Source: Patescibacteria group bacterium (lineage in GTDB: Bacteria > Patescibacteriota > Patescibacteriia > Buchananbacterales > GWA2-38-13). From it: a stretch of DNA of 35,394 nt. The notes beneath the pieces were generated by a model. It was given only the letters and a program-made list of their open reading frames with translations, was not told where the DNA came from and did not search any database. Below, one piece after another: positions 1 through 8,686 of this stretch (position 1 is the stretch's first letter; each line of letters begins with the position of its first letter). Both the position numbers and the translations under genes were made by a program. Location: positions 1-35,394 of the forward strand of contig JAQTQO010000015.1 of NCBI GenBank assembly GCA_028712155.1, in the 5' to 3' direction.

Positions 1-1
1 C

Positions 2-1510
2 CAGGCCGCCACGCCCAATCTCGATCGCTATGCCCGAACCTTCCCGTGGGCATCACTCAATGCTTCGGGAATTGACGTCGGCTTGATGTGGGGAGTGAGC
101 GGCAATTCCGAAACCGGGCATCTCAATATCGGCAGCGGCCGGGTAGTCTACCAGCAGCTCCCGCGCATTTTACTCTCCATTCAACAGGGAGGTTTCCGCC
201 GTAATCGCGCACTCCAATCGGCCGTCGCCTGGACGCGGGACCACGATTCCACCCTCCATATCGCCGGCCTCTACTCTTCGGGCACGGTGCACAGCTTCGT
301 GGACATTTTTTACGCTCTGTTGGATTTCGCCCGGGCCGAGAGAGTTTCCCGCGTGGCGCTTCACTTGTGGCTTGACGGACGCGACTGCTACATCCGGGAG
401 GCCGGCACGTCAATACTGAACCTCGAGCACCGCCTGCGTTCCATTCATCACGGGTTCATCGCCAGCATCATGGGCCGCAACTTCGCGATGGATCGCAATG
501 GCAACTGGGATCGCACCCAGCGCGCGTACGCATGCATGACAAGCGGCTCCGGCAGAAAAATTACCGATCTTGGAGCGTATTTGCAGGCCAACTATTCCCT
601 CGGTTTGACCGACGAGTTTATAGAACCGGCGGTAGTGGTGGATGATCATGGAACGCCGGTTGGTCCCATCCAGCCCGGCGATGCGGTTATTTTTGTGAAC
701 TTCCGTTCCGACCGCATGCGCCAAATTATTGAGGCCTACTGTGATCCGGCATTCACGGCATTTCCGCGGCAGATGATTGATGGCCTAAAAATCACGACGA
801 TCGGTGACTACGGCCTGCGGATGCCTCTTGAAATTGCTTTCCCCACTGACGGAATCAGCGACACGCTGACCGAAACGCTCAGTCGCGAAAATTTCCGGCA
901 ACTGCATATTGCCGAAACCGAAAAATACGCGCACGTGACCTATTTTTTCAATGGCCGGCGTGAAACTCCGTTACCCGGCGAAGATCGGATCATCATTCCT
1001 TCCTCGCATGATGTGAATTTCGATATGGCGCCGGAAATGCAGGCGGCGGAAATCAGCGCGCACGTGGTAGCCGATATCAAAGAGCAGAACCACGATTTCT
1101 ATGTCGTGAATTTCGCTAATGCGGATTTGGTCGGGCACACCGGGAACATTCCGGCGGCAGTAAAGGCCGTCGAGGCGTGCGATCAGGCTGTCCATGGCAT
1201 TGTTGAGGCCATTCTCGCGCAACGAGGAACCGCAATGATTACCGGCGACCATGGCAATGCGGAGGAACTTATCGACCGGATTACCGGCCGACCGCGACGC
1301 GAACACTCCCGTAATCCGGTTCCACTGTATCTTATCAACGAGCAATACCGCCGCAATGGAAAACTGCGCGCACCCAGCCTGTTATCAAGTCCGATCGGCC
1401 GGCTCGCCGATATTGCTCCAACGATTCTTGATATTCTTGGCACCAACATCCCGCAGGCCATGACCGGTACCAGTCTCGTACCAAAACTGTTGAACGACAA
1501 AAATATTTAG
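2..1510 (+). CDS. gpmI: 2,3-bisphosphoglycerate-independent phosphoglycerate mutase, 5'-truncated by window start
   Basis: Interconverts 3- and 2-phosphoglycerate in lower glycolysis; a cytoplasmic metal-dependent enzyme of the alkaline phosphatase superfamily. The ORF track starts at an internal ATG (83), but the frame is open to base 2 and the upstream residues (ATPNLDRY, then LNASGIDVGL) are typical of the family, so the true start lies before the window. The catalytic serine sits in GNSETGHLNIG at visible residue 36; in well-studied relatives it is near residue 62, so about 26 residues are missing, including the first metal-binding DG motif. Other hallmarks are IAETEKYAHVTYFFNG, VVNFANADLVGHTG and ITGDHGNAEEL. 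It ends in TAG. It is the only housekeeping gene on the plus strand and converges on lepA. Confidence 0.95.
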   Translation, partial: QAATPNLDRYARTFPWASLNASGIDVGLMWGVSGNSETGHLNIGSGRVVYQQLPRILLSIQQGGFRRNRALQSAVAWTRDHDSTLHIAGLYSSGTVHSFVDIFYALLDFARAERVSRVALHLWLDGRDCYIREAGTSILNLEHRLRSIHHGFIASIMGRNFAMDRNGNWDRTQRAYACMTSGSGRKITDLGAYLQANYSLGLTDEFIEPAVVVDDHGTPVGPIQPGDAVIFVNFRSDRMRQIIEAYCDPAFTAFPRQMIDGLKITTIGDYGLRMPLEIAFPTDGISDTLTETLSRENFRQLHIAETEKYAHVTYFFNGRRETPLPGEDRIIIPSSHDVNFDMAPEMQAAEISAHVVADIKEQNHDFYVVNFANADLVGHTGNIPAAVKAVEACDQAVHGIVEAILAQRGTAMITGDHGNAEELIDRITGRPRREHSRNPVPLYLINEQYRRNGKLRAPSLLSSPIGRLADIAPTILDILGTNIPQAMTGTSLVPKLLNDKNI

Positions 1511-1639
1511 CGTGTAACGTGACTTCGGTAGAACGCCAATTGTAGTAATAAAACAATTTCGTTAGTACAATAGTATATACAATTGTACTATAATCAAAAA
1601 TATCGCCTTTTGCGTGACGCATCATTACCCATCCGAACA
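1511..1639. other. AT-rich convergent intergenic region with inverted repeats
   Basis: The 129 bp between the convergent gpmI and lepA genes are much more AT-rich than the flanks. They contain a 9-bp inverted repeat (TAGTACAAT at 1563-1571, ATTGTACTA at 1582-1590) and a second AATTGT/ACAATT pair just before it. The position suits a bidirectional terminator, but no clear T tract follows either arm, so this role is inferred. Confidence 0.35.
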
Positions 1640-3430
1640 TTAACGCCGCAGCACGGAAAGATACGCTTCGGGCGGCACTTCCACGCGCCCGACCCCGGAG
1701 GCCAGCATTTTTTTCTTGCCTTTTTTCTGTTTTTCGAGCAATTTGCGCTTGCGGGTGTAATCGCCGCCGTAGAGTTTGGCGGTGACGTCCTTGCGCAAGG
1801 CAGAAAGACGTTCCGCCGCGATCACGCGCCCAAGAACGGCCGCCTGCAATTTCACCATGAACTGCTGCTTGGGAATGGTTTCCTTCAATTTTTCGACGAT
1901 CCGCTTGCCCACATCGAACGCCTCGTCGCGATACACCAAACTCGCCAGCGATTCCTCTAGCTCATCGGCTACCAAAATATCCAGACGCACCACGTCGCAG
2001 GGCTGGTAGGTATCAAAATCGTAGTTCAGCGACGCATAACCCGAGCTGATGCCTTTCAGCTTATCGTAAAAATCTACCAGCAACTGGGTCAGCGGAATGC
2101 GGTAATGCAGCACCGCCAACTCTTCATCGAGGTACTCGGTATTAAGATACTCGCCGCGCCGGCTGGAAACCAGTTGCATCACACTACCGAGGTATTCCTT
2201 CGGCGTAACAACGTCGAGCTTCATCAACGGCTCAAGCACCTGCCGGTAGCGGTCCGGCGTCGGGAGTTCCTGCGGCGAACGGATGATGGAAGTCGCACCA
2301 TGCTGGTCCACGATTTGGTACGCGACCGACGGCACCGTCACGACCACCTCCTGTCCGTATTCGCGCCGCAAACGCTCCTGCACGATCTCCAGATGCAGCA
2401 ACCCCAAGAATCCGCAACGGAAACCGTAGCCGAGCGCCGGGGAATTTTCCGGTTCAAATTGCAGCGCGGCATCCGATAGCGCAAGTTTTTCCAGCGCCGC
2501 GCGCAAGTGCGGGTAGTCATCCCCTTCGCGGCAAAAAAATCCGGCAAACACCATCGGTTTAATCTGCCGGTAGCCGGGCAGCGCAGACACATCCGCACCG
2601 CTCCCGATCGTATCGCCGACGTGGCAATCGGCCACGCGTTTGAGGCCCGTTGCAACGTATCCGATCTCGCCGGTCGAAAGCCGTTCGGATTTTTTCAGTT
2701 CCGGCGCAAACGTCCCCACCTCAATCACCGACGAATCAATGCCGGTGGCGATGAACCGGACTTTATCCCCCACCCCGATCGCCCCGTCCACGATCCGCAC
2801 GTACGCGATGACCCCGCGGTAATCGTCGAATCGCGAATCGAAAATCAGCGCACGCGTCGCCGGGCTTTCGCTGACTTTCGGCGGAGGAATTTTCTCGATG
2901 ACGGCGGCGAGCAGTTCCGGCACGCCGCGGCCGGTTTTGCCGGAAATCAGCAATACTTCCTCGGGCCGTACGCCAAGCAGCCCCACCACTTCCTTGACGG
3001 CGCGTTCGACTTGAGCGGCGGGTAAATCGATTTTATTTACGGCCGGAATAATCGTGAGGTTCTGCTCGATGGCCAGATACAAATTCGCAATCGTTTGCGC
3101 CTGTACGCCCTGAGTTGCATCCACCAGCAAAATCGCGCCTTCAACGGCCGCTAAACTGCGGGAAACTTCATAGGTAAAATCAACATGGCCGGGCGTATCA
3201 ATCAGATTCAGTTGGTACGGCTGCCCTTTGTGCGCATAACGCATCCGCACCGGTTGCAGTTTGATGGTGATGCCGCGCTCGCGCTCCAGGTCCATTGTGT
3301 CGAGCATTTGGTCCTGCATGTCGCGCTTATCCACGGTACCGGTCAATTCTAAAAAACGGTCTGCCAGCGTGGACTTACCGTGATCGACGTGCGCGATGAT
3401 GCAAAAATTTCTGATCGCACTGGCGGCCAT
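1640..3430 (-). CDS. lepA: Elongation factor 4 (LepA), ribosome-associated GTPase
   Basis: Translational GTPase that acts on the ribosome (back-translocation or initiation fidelity roles are described for the family). At 596 aa it is full length. The GTPase motifs are all present: P-loop AHVDHGKST near residue 15, switch I RERGITIK, G3 DTPGHVDF, G4 NKID. The EF4-specific C-terminal tail LYGGDYTRKRKLLEKQKKGK is intact, which separates it from EF-G. The start at 3430 is supported by a strong Shine-Dalgarno AAGGAGA seven to ten bases upstream, the clearest one in the window. It lies 30 bp downstream of murJ and is the last gene of the minus-strand run. Confidence 0.97.
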   Translation of the reverse strand: MAASAIRNFCIIAHVDHGKSTLADRFLELTGTVDKRDMQDQMLDTMDLERERGITIKLQPVRMRYAHKGQPYQLNLIDTPGHVDFTYEVSRSLAAVEGAILLVDATQGVQAQTIANLYLAIEQNLTIIPAVNKIDLPAAQVERAVKEVVGLLGVRPEEVLLISGKTGRGVPELLAAVIEKIPPPKVSESPATRALIFDSRFDDYRGVIAYVRIVDGAIGVGDKVRFIATGIDSSVIEVGTFAPELKKSERLSTGEIGYVATGLKRVADCHVGDTIGSGADVSALPGYRQIKPMVFAGFFCREGDDYPHLRAALEKLALSDAALQFEPENSPALGYGFRCGFLGLLHLEIVQERLRREYGQEVVVTVPSVAYQIVDQHGATSIIRSPQELPTPDRYRQVLEPLMKLDVVTPKEYLGSVMQLVSSRRGEYLNTEYLDEELAVLHYRIPLTQLLVDFYDKLKGISSGYASLNYDFDTYQPCDVVRLDILVADELEESLASLVYRDEAFDVGKRIVEKLKETIPKQQFMVKLQAAVLGRVIAAERLSALRKDVTAKLYGGDYTRKRKLLEKQKKGKKKMLASGVGRVEVPPEAYLSVLRR

Positions 3431-3460
3431 GAAATCAAGTCTCCTTATCCCTCACACCGC

Positions 3461-5080
3461 TTAGGTCGGTGTGCTGTCGCCGACGACCTCGGTAACGGTA
3501 ACCGGCTTGTGGCGACCGCGCAGGCTATCCAGCAACGCGATCGCTTCCGGTGACTGGAGGATTAGACTGATGATGACATACGTCGCCAGTCCCGCGCAAG
3601 CGCTTAAACCTCCCTGCAGAGCAATTCCCAAAAAAGTCTCGGTCCCGGTTACCGGAGCGGCGACATATTTTACACCCTGCGCAACCAGCGCCATGCCCGT
3701 GGAGGCGACGGCAATTTTCACCGTTGAGGCAAGTACTCCCGCTTCATCCAGGTTGCCGAGACGGACATGGAGGAGCAACCACAATACCGCAAGCTGCGCC
3801 ACGTTGGCAATGGTCACCGCCAGCGCCAGGCCGACGACGCCCAAAGGCGGCGTCAAAATGATGGCCAGTACCACATTTGAGAGCGCCGCTCCCAGCGCCG
3901 TCAGCAGGGGCGTCACGCTGTCCTGCAGGGCGTAGTACGCGCGGATAATCAGCGGAATCAACGCCTGCGCAAACAAACTGATGGAAAAAACTGCCAGCGT
4001 TTCCATGGTTGCCACGGTATCCGGCCAGTCAAAACGTCCGCTCCCCAGCAGCACGCGCACGATCTGTGCCCGCAGCAAAATCAGCAGCGCCGAAGAAGGC
4101 ACCACCAAAAAGAGCACCTGCCGCAGCGTCTGTGAAAACGTCGAAATAAATCGCTCGCGGCGGCTGGCCAGTTCGGACAACGTCGGAAAAGCGGCGATGG
4201 CAAACGAAATGCCGAATATTCCCAGCGGCAGAGACTGCAGGTTATTGGCAAAGTTAAACGCGGTGAGACTGCCGGCGCTCAACAATGACGCCAGCACCGT
4301 GACCACGACCAAATTCACCTGGTTGACCGCCAGGCTGATGGTACGCGGCCACATCAGCCGCATCATCTGGCGAAAATCGCTATTGCGAAAATTCATCACC
4401 CAGCGGTAGCGGAATCCGATCACCGCTACGGCGGGTACCTGGATCAGAAAATGCAAAAACGCCCCCAGGACGACACCCCATGCCAAGCCGGTGATGCCGT
4501 ACTTCGGCACCAGAAACAGCGCGCCGCAAATGATGCCGACGTTGTAGAGAATCGGCGAAAGCGAAAAGATGAAAAAACGCTTCAGCGACTGCAATACGCC
4601 GCTGAGCACCGCCGACGCTCCCAAAAGCACCGGGGAAAGCAGCATGATGCGCATCAACGCCGCCGTCTGCGACAACTGGGCCGACGGGAATCCGGGGGCA
4701 AACAGCCGCATCAGCGGAACACTCCAGATCGCCATCACGGCGGACACAACGATCGCCGACAGTCCGATAACGTTGAGTGCGTTGTTGACGAGCCGCCAGG
4801 ATTCGCCATGCATGGCGTCGCGTTCACGCGAAAACACCGCCGTAAAAACCGGAATAAACCCGGCCGAGAGCGCGCCGACCACCAGCAGGTTATAAATGAG
4901 ATCCGGCAACCGGAATGCGGCATAGTAGCTGTCAAGCTCCGCGCCCGCACCGAATTCACCGGCCAATACCCGGTCGCGCAGCAAACCCAAAACCCTGGAA
5001 GCCAAAGACATCGCACCGACCACAACGGCAGCCGAAGCGATGGTCTTGTTGTTGTACGCGGCGAAGAAGCGGCGGAACAT
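3461..5080 (-). CDS. murJ: Lipid II flippase MurJ (MviN family)
   Basis: Integral membrane protein of 539 aa with about 14 hydrophobic segments, the usual architecture of the MOP-superfamily flippase that moves lipid II across the cytoplasmic membrane for peptidoglycan synthesis. The N-terminal region matches the family well: SLASRVLGLLRDRVLA, then a 'DSYYAAFRLPDLIYNLL' stretch and GALSAGFIPVF. The C-terminus is a short hydrophilic tail. It indicates a peptidoglycan wall. The gene sits 90 bp after ackA and 30 bp before lepA on the same strand, so co-transcription is likely. No Shine-Dalgarno is seen before the ATG. Confidence 0.95.
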   Translation of the reverse strand: MFRRFFAAYNNKTIASAAVVVGAMSLASRVLGLLRDRVLAGEFGAGAELDSYYAAFRLPDLIYNLLVVGALSAGFIPVFTAVFSRERDAMHGESWRLVNNALNVIGLSAIVVSAVMAIWSVPLMRLFAPGFPSAQLSQTAALMRIMLLSPVLLGASAVLSGVLQSLKRFFIFSLSPILYNVGIICGALFLVPKYGITGLAWGVVLGAFLHFLIQVPAVAVIGFRYRWVMNFRNSDFRQMMRLMWPRTISLAVNQVNLVVVTVLASLLSAGSLTAFNFANNLQSLPLGIFGISFAIAAFPTLSELASRRERFISTFSQTLRQVLFLVVPSSALLILLRAQIVRVLLGSGRFDWPDTVATMETLAVFSISLFAQALIPLIIRAYYALQDSVTPLLTALGAALSNVVLAIILTPPLGVVGLALAVTIANVAQLAVLWLLLHVRLGNLDEAGVLASTVKIAVASTGMALVAQGVKYVAAPVTGTETFLGIALQGGLSACAGLATYVIISLILQSPEAIALLDSLRGRHKPVTVTEVVGDSTPT

Positions 5081-5170
5081 AAACGGTGAAACATGAAAAC
5101 GGGAGTCGGGAGCACGAACCGGTAATTACCGCGCCGTCACTTTCGTATTCCCTCCCCTACTCCGAATTTC

Positions 5171-6442
5171 TTACGCCTTAATTTCTGGCGGCGAAACGTT
5201 TGCTGTTGCTTCAACGGGTAACAGCGCTGATGGTTTTTGATTTGACGGAGCAACATCTTTCGTAACCGGCCGGTGCCGCTGCACCATCCGCTGCGTCAGT
5301 TTGGCCATCATCAACGCTTCGTCCGTATGGATGGTCAGCGTTTTAAGGCGGGGAATTCCCCGCAGCCGTCGCCGCACCAAGTCGCGCACGATCGGGCTCC
5401 GCTCGCCCACCGCGCCGGAAAACACCAGCACGTCAACTCCGCCCAGCACGGTGGTAAACGCGCCGATGTACCTTACAATGCGGTACACAAATACCGCCAG
5501 GGCAAGCTTGGCGCGTCGGCGCTCATCCGCCGTAAATGCTTTCGGCGCAGGATAGCCGTCAACGGCGTACCCGGCCGCAGTCAACACGTCGCGCAGGTCG
5601 CTCGAATACCCGAACAACCCGCGCAAGCCGGATTGATGGTTGAGGATATCTTCCACTTCGCCGGCACCGATGTTGAGCGTTTTTTGCAAAAAGGTGACCA
5701 CCGCCGGGTCAACATCCCCGCTCCGCGTCCCCATCACCAAACCTTCGAGCGGAGAAAACCCCATCGAGGTATCCACCGCTTCACCGTACTTGGTCGCCGT
5801 AACGCTGCAGCCGGAACCGAGGTGGCAGGTAATGATCCGCAGCTTGTTTAGCGGAATGCCGAGTTTGGCGGCAGTGGCTTCGGCCAGATACTGGTGCGAA
5901 ATCCCGTGAAAACCGTACCGACGGATGCCGTACTTTTCATAATACTCATACGGCAGCGCGTAGAGGTACGCTTCCGGCGGCATCGTCGCGTAGTACGCCG
6001 TGTCAAACACGCCAAGGTTCGGCACCTCGGGAAAACGCGTCCGGACATGTTCCTCGATCTCCAGGTTGATCGGATTGTGCAGCGGCGCGAGCCTTTCAAG
6101 CTGGCGCAGATCGGAAATGACCGGCGGTGTCAGCCAGGTCGGTTTGCGATACTTCTCGCCGCCGTGCACCACCCGGTGCACCGCCGCCCGGACGCGTCCG
6201 GTCCAGTGGCCCAGGTGGCTGGCGAGCGCATCGAAAGCCGCGCGATGATTCGGCAATCCCGGCGGAAAATTCCGCCGGATCATCCGGCCGGAAGTAAGCT
6301 CGGACACTTCCAGCGTACTCCCGGGCAATTTCAACCGTTCGACACTTCCCTCGATCTGCACCGCCAGATCATCAAGCTTGAATATTTTTACTTTCAGCGT
6401 CGCCGACCCGGCGTTGCATACCATCAGACAGTCACGCGGCAT
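5171..6442 (-). CDS. ackA: Acetate kinase
   Basis: Converts acetyl phosphate and ADP to acetate and ATP. The family signatures are present: VCNAGSATLKVKIF at the N-terminus (canonical N-GSSSLK), GFHGISHQYL, CHLGSGCS, DTSMGFSPLEGLVMGTRSGD and FSGAVGERSP. The ORF track extends to a TTG at 6478, but the extra residues (VFCVLRFTFYV) come from an intergenic inverted repeat; the ATG at 6442 gives MPRDCLMVCNAGS, which fits the normal AckA N-terminus and a length of 423 aa. It follows pduL by 43 bp, so the pair forms a complete acetyl-CoA to acetate, ATP-yielding route. The C-terminal tail after GERSP is somewhat longer and lower in complexity than usual. Confidence 0.94.
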   Translation of the reverse strand: MPRDCLMVCNAGSATLKVKIFKLDDLAVQIEGSVERLKLPGSTLEVSELTSGRMIRRNFPPGLPNHRAAFDALASHLGHWTGRVRAAVHRVVHGGEKYRKPTWLTPPVISDLRQLERLAPLHNPINLEIEEHVRTRFPEVPNLGVFDTAYYATMPPEAYLYALPYEYYEKYGIRRYGFHGISHQYLAEATAAKLGIPLNKLRIITCHLGSGCSVTATKYGEAVDTSMGFSPLEGLVMGTRSGDVDPAVVTFLQKTLNIGAGEVEDILNHQSGLRGLFGYSSDLRDVLTAAGYAVDGYPAPKAFTADERRRAKLALAVFVYRIVRYIGAFTTVLGGVDVLVFSGAVGERSPIVRDLVRRRLRGIPRLKTLTIHTDEALMMAKLTQRMVQRHRPVTKDVAPSNQKPSALLPVEATANVSPPEIKA

Positions 6443-6447
6443 AACAT

Positions 6448-6516
6448 AAAACGTAAAGCGCAAAACGCAAAACACCAACGCAAAATTATATTAATTTCTT
6501 TTGCGCTTTTCGTTTT
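6448..6516. repeat. Imperfect inverted repeat between pduL and ackA
   Basis: Arms AAAACGTAAAGCGCAAAACG (6448-6467) and CTTTTGCGCTTTTCGTTTT (6498-6516) are nearly perfect reverse complements around a loop of about 30 bases. One arm encodes the Lys/Arg-rich tail of PduL. It could be a transcript-stabilising or processing hairpin, or a small repeat remnant. Confidence 0.5.
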
Positions 6517-7085
6517 TCGTTTTTCACTACGATCGTCCCCCACTCCCCTCCTTCGATCCCCGCGGCATTCGCTTCATCGGTATCCAACTGACAGCGGAAG
6601 CGGTAGTCCGGATGCACGCGCACAATGACGCGGTGAAACGTCAGCGATCGCGGACCGCGCGTCTTGACCGACACTTCCTGGTGGTTGTGCAGATGCAAAC
6701 GCGCGGCGGTCTTGGGGTCGCTGTGGATATGGCGCTGTGTGATGATAACGGCTTTCCGCCGCACGCGCCCATTGGGGCCGATCAACTCGCACGAAACGTC
6801 GGCGGCAGCAGTGTGTTCAAAATAGGAGAGCGGCGGTTTGACATGAAATTTTTTGGCTTCAGTCAGCGAAATTTCAACCTGAGTTCTCTTGCGCACCGGT
6901 CCGACGATACGTGCGGTAAACTCCCCGCGGCCGATTTTTATGCGCACCACGTCGACCGCGGCGAACTGTCCGGGCTGGGAAACCGGACGGAGCACCCGCA
7001 GGCGATGGCCGGCGCCAAACAATTTTTCCAGATCGGATGCCGTAACGTGGCAATGATGTCCGGATACTTCAAGTCGCACGCGCAT
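6486..7085 (-). CDS. pduL: PduL-type phosphate acyltransferase (phosphotransacylase)
   Basis: Transfers phosphate to acetyl- or propionyl-CoA to give the acyl phosphate; here it most likely supplies acetyl phosphate to the adjacent acetate kinase in place of Pta. At 199 aa it has the expected PTAC-family length. The metal-binding histidine motifs are visible: VSGHHCHVT near residue 8, QRHIHSDP in the second half, and the family hallmark LDTDEANAAGI near the C-terminus. No microcompartment genes or encapsulation peptide are seen, which points to a free cytosolic, energy-conserving role. It is 30 bp downstream of the PfkB gene and 43 bp upstream of ackA. The C-terminal KNEKRKAQKKLI is a basic tail encoded by a repeat arm. 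Confidence 0.9.
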   Translation of the reverse strand: MRVRLEVSGHHCHVTASDLEKLFGAGHRLRVLRPVSQPGQFAAVDVVRIKIGRGEFTARIVGPVRKRTQVEISLTEAKKFHVKPPLSYFEHTAAADVSCELIGPNGRVRRKAVIITQRHIHSDPKTAARLHLHNHQEVSVKTRGPRSLTFHRVIVRVHPDYRFRCQLDTDEANAAGIEGGEWGTIVVKNEKRKAQKKLI

Positions 7086-7115
7086 AAATGAAAATCAGTA
7101 GTGGGAAATAATTAC

Positions 7116-8138
7116 CTACTTCACGCGCTTGAGCTGCGACATCAGCTCCGCGCGGGTGAGGATCCCGTGCTGGGCACCGACCTCGGTCAGGACATTGGCG
7201 GAATTCACCACGCCCCACCGGAGCGCTTCGGCAACCGAACCTTTGCTGACATGCAAACCGGCAATGAACGCCGAACCGAACGCATCACCGACGCCGGTGG
7301 TATCCACTTCTTTACGCCGCAGGGCTTTTTGGTGAAACACCTTGCCGTTGTACAGCGCGTACGCGCCATGGACCCCGTCAGTGATCACGACGCACTTCGG
7401 CCCCCAATCGCTCAGAATGTTGAGCAGGTACAGCGGTTTGTTCAGAAAACTCGGGTTGCGCTTCCCCAGCTTGATGCCGGAGAGCGCCAGTTCGATCGCC
7501 TCATCCTTATTCAACTGCAGCACGTCCGTTTGACGCAAAAATTTATCCAAACCGCGCCGGCCCGCGGAGATCTGCTCCCCGCCCGGGTTCCAGGCGACCT
7601 TGGCGCCGCTCCGGACGCTGGCTGAAAAAATCTGGCGCAGGTTGTGCTGCCAGAAATTCCCGCACATGGCCGTCACGTAGTACCACCGCGTCGGCAACGC
7701 CCGGAGATTCGCGCTGTCGATGCGCAAACCGGCCGTCGCCCCGCGGTAGACGAACACGACATGATCGTGCTCGCCCCGGCTGGAAGCGACAATGGTGGAC
7801 ATTGCGGTATGCATGATCCGATCCACCTGCAGCTGCGTGATGTCGGTGCCATACTGCGCCAATGCCCCGCGCAAAAATGCGCCCTCCGCGTCATTGCCGA
7901 TCCGGCTGATCGTCGCCACGCGCAATCCCAATTTTCGAAACGTGACCGCACTGTTGCCCGCTCCACCGCCGGCGCCAAAATGAGCCTGCGGCACTCTCAC
8001 TTTCGCACCGTACTCAAACCCGATCACCCGCTGGGTGGTAATATTCTCCGGCGTGCGAAAAACGATCCCTTGGTTCGTGTACATCGTCACGTCACGAATG
8101 ACGGACCCCACTGTTACGACGTCGAAGCGCTGAGGCAT
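7116..8138 (-). CDS. PfkB-family carbohydrate/nucleoside kinase
   Basis: A 340-aa ribokinase-fold kinase. The PfkB motif 1 region is GAGGGAGNSAVTFRKLG near residue 56 and motif 2 is DTTGVGDAFGSAFIAG near residue 285, with the catalytic Asp in GVGD. The N-terminus (VVTVGSVIRDV) is typical of the family. Substrate cannot be told from the sequence: ribokinase, adenosine-kinase-like and fructokinase-like members share these motifs. It lies directly upstream of pduL-ackA with 30 bp between, which suggests a catabolic sugar or nucleoside entry step co-expressed with acetate fermentation. No Shine-Dalgarno is evident. Confidence 0.88.
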   Translation of the reverse strand: MPQRFDVVTVGSVIRDVTMYTNQGIVFRTPENITTQRVIGFEYGAKVRVPQAHFGAGGGAGNSAVTFRKLGLRVATISRIGNDAEGAFLRGALAQYGTDITQLQVDRIMHTAMSTIVASSRGEHDHVVFVYRGATAGLRIDSANLRALPTRWYYVTAMCGNFWQHNLRQIFSASVRSGAKVAWNPGGEQISAGRRGLDKFLRQTDVLQLNKDEAIELALSGIKLGKRNPSFLNKPLYLLNILSDWGPKCVVITDGVHGAYALYNGKVFHQKALRRKEVDTTGVGDAFGSAFIAGLHVSKGSVAEALRWGVVNSANVLTEVGAQHGILTRAELMSQLKRVK

Positions 8139-8209
8139 AGTAAGCGTAATACGAAAAACGCCAAACGGAGAATCACGGTTCCGGTAAAACGGATCTTTAC
8201 GAGAATATT

Positions 8210-8611
8210 TTATTTTTTGCGTTTTGTGCTCTTCGTTGGCGCCAGCACCGCCTTCACCTTCTTGACCACCTCTTCGATACTGATATCCGCCTTGACCAGA
8301 TAATCCATGGCACCAAGCTCCAGACCGGTGCGAATTTCCTGTTCCTGCCCGAGATTGGACAAAATGATGACAGGAATTCCGCGCAGCGCCGGGTTGCTTT
8401 TGATCTGCCGCAATCCGTCAAACCCGCTCTCGCCCGGCAACAGAATATCCAGCATGATGAGATCGGGGATCATTCGCGCCAGCCGCGCCTTGGCCTCCTG
8501 CCAATCCAGGGCCAGACTCACGTCGTACGCCCCCTCGAAAGCATCCTTCAACAACCGCACCAGATTCTTGTCGTCTTCAACGACCAGTATGCTTTTCTTT
8601 TTGCCCGCCAT
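8210..8611 (-). CDS. Single-domain response regulator (CheY-like receiver)
   Basis: 133 aa consisting only of a receiver domain. The acidic pocket is D13/D14 (VVEDDKN), the phospho-acceptor is D55 (LIMLDILLPGE), with S85 (ILSN) and K107 (YLVKAD) completing the active site. There is no output domain, only a Lys-rich tail (TKSTKRKK), so it must act through protein contacts, as CheY or Spo0F do. It is 75 bp downstream of the tandem histidine kinase, its likely partner. Confidence 0.93.
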   Translation of the reverse strand: MAGKKKSILVVEDDKNLVRLLKDAFEGAYDVSLALDWQEAKARLARMIPDLIMLDILLPGESGFDGLRQIKSNPALRGIPVIILSNLGQEQEIRTGLELGAMDYLVKADISIEEVVKKVKAVLAPTKSTKRKK

Positions 8612-8686
8612 ATGAATTTTCTTTATGGATAAATTTTTTGCGGCCGAAATGCTATTTGCGCGAAAGAACGCCGGAGCGACCAGCCG

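Noticed and set aside
6443-6478. TTG start for ackA
   Set aside because: The added residues derive from an intergenic inverted repeat, and the ATG at 6442 fits the family N-terminus.
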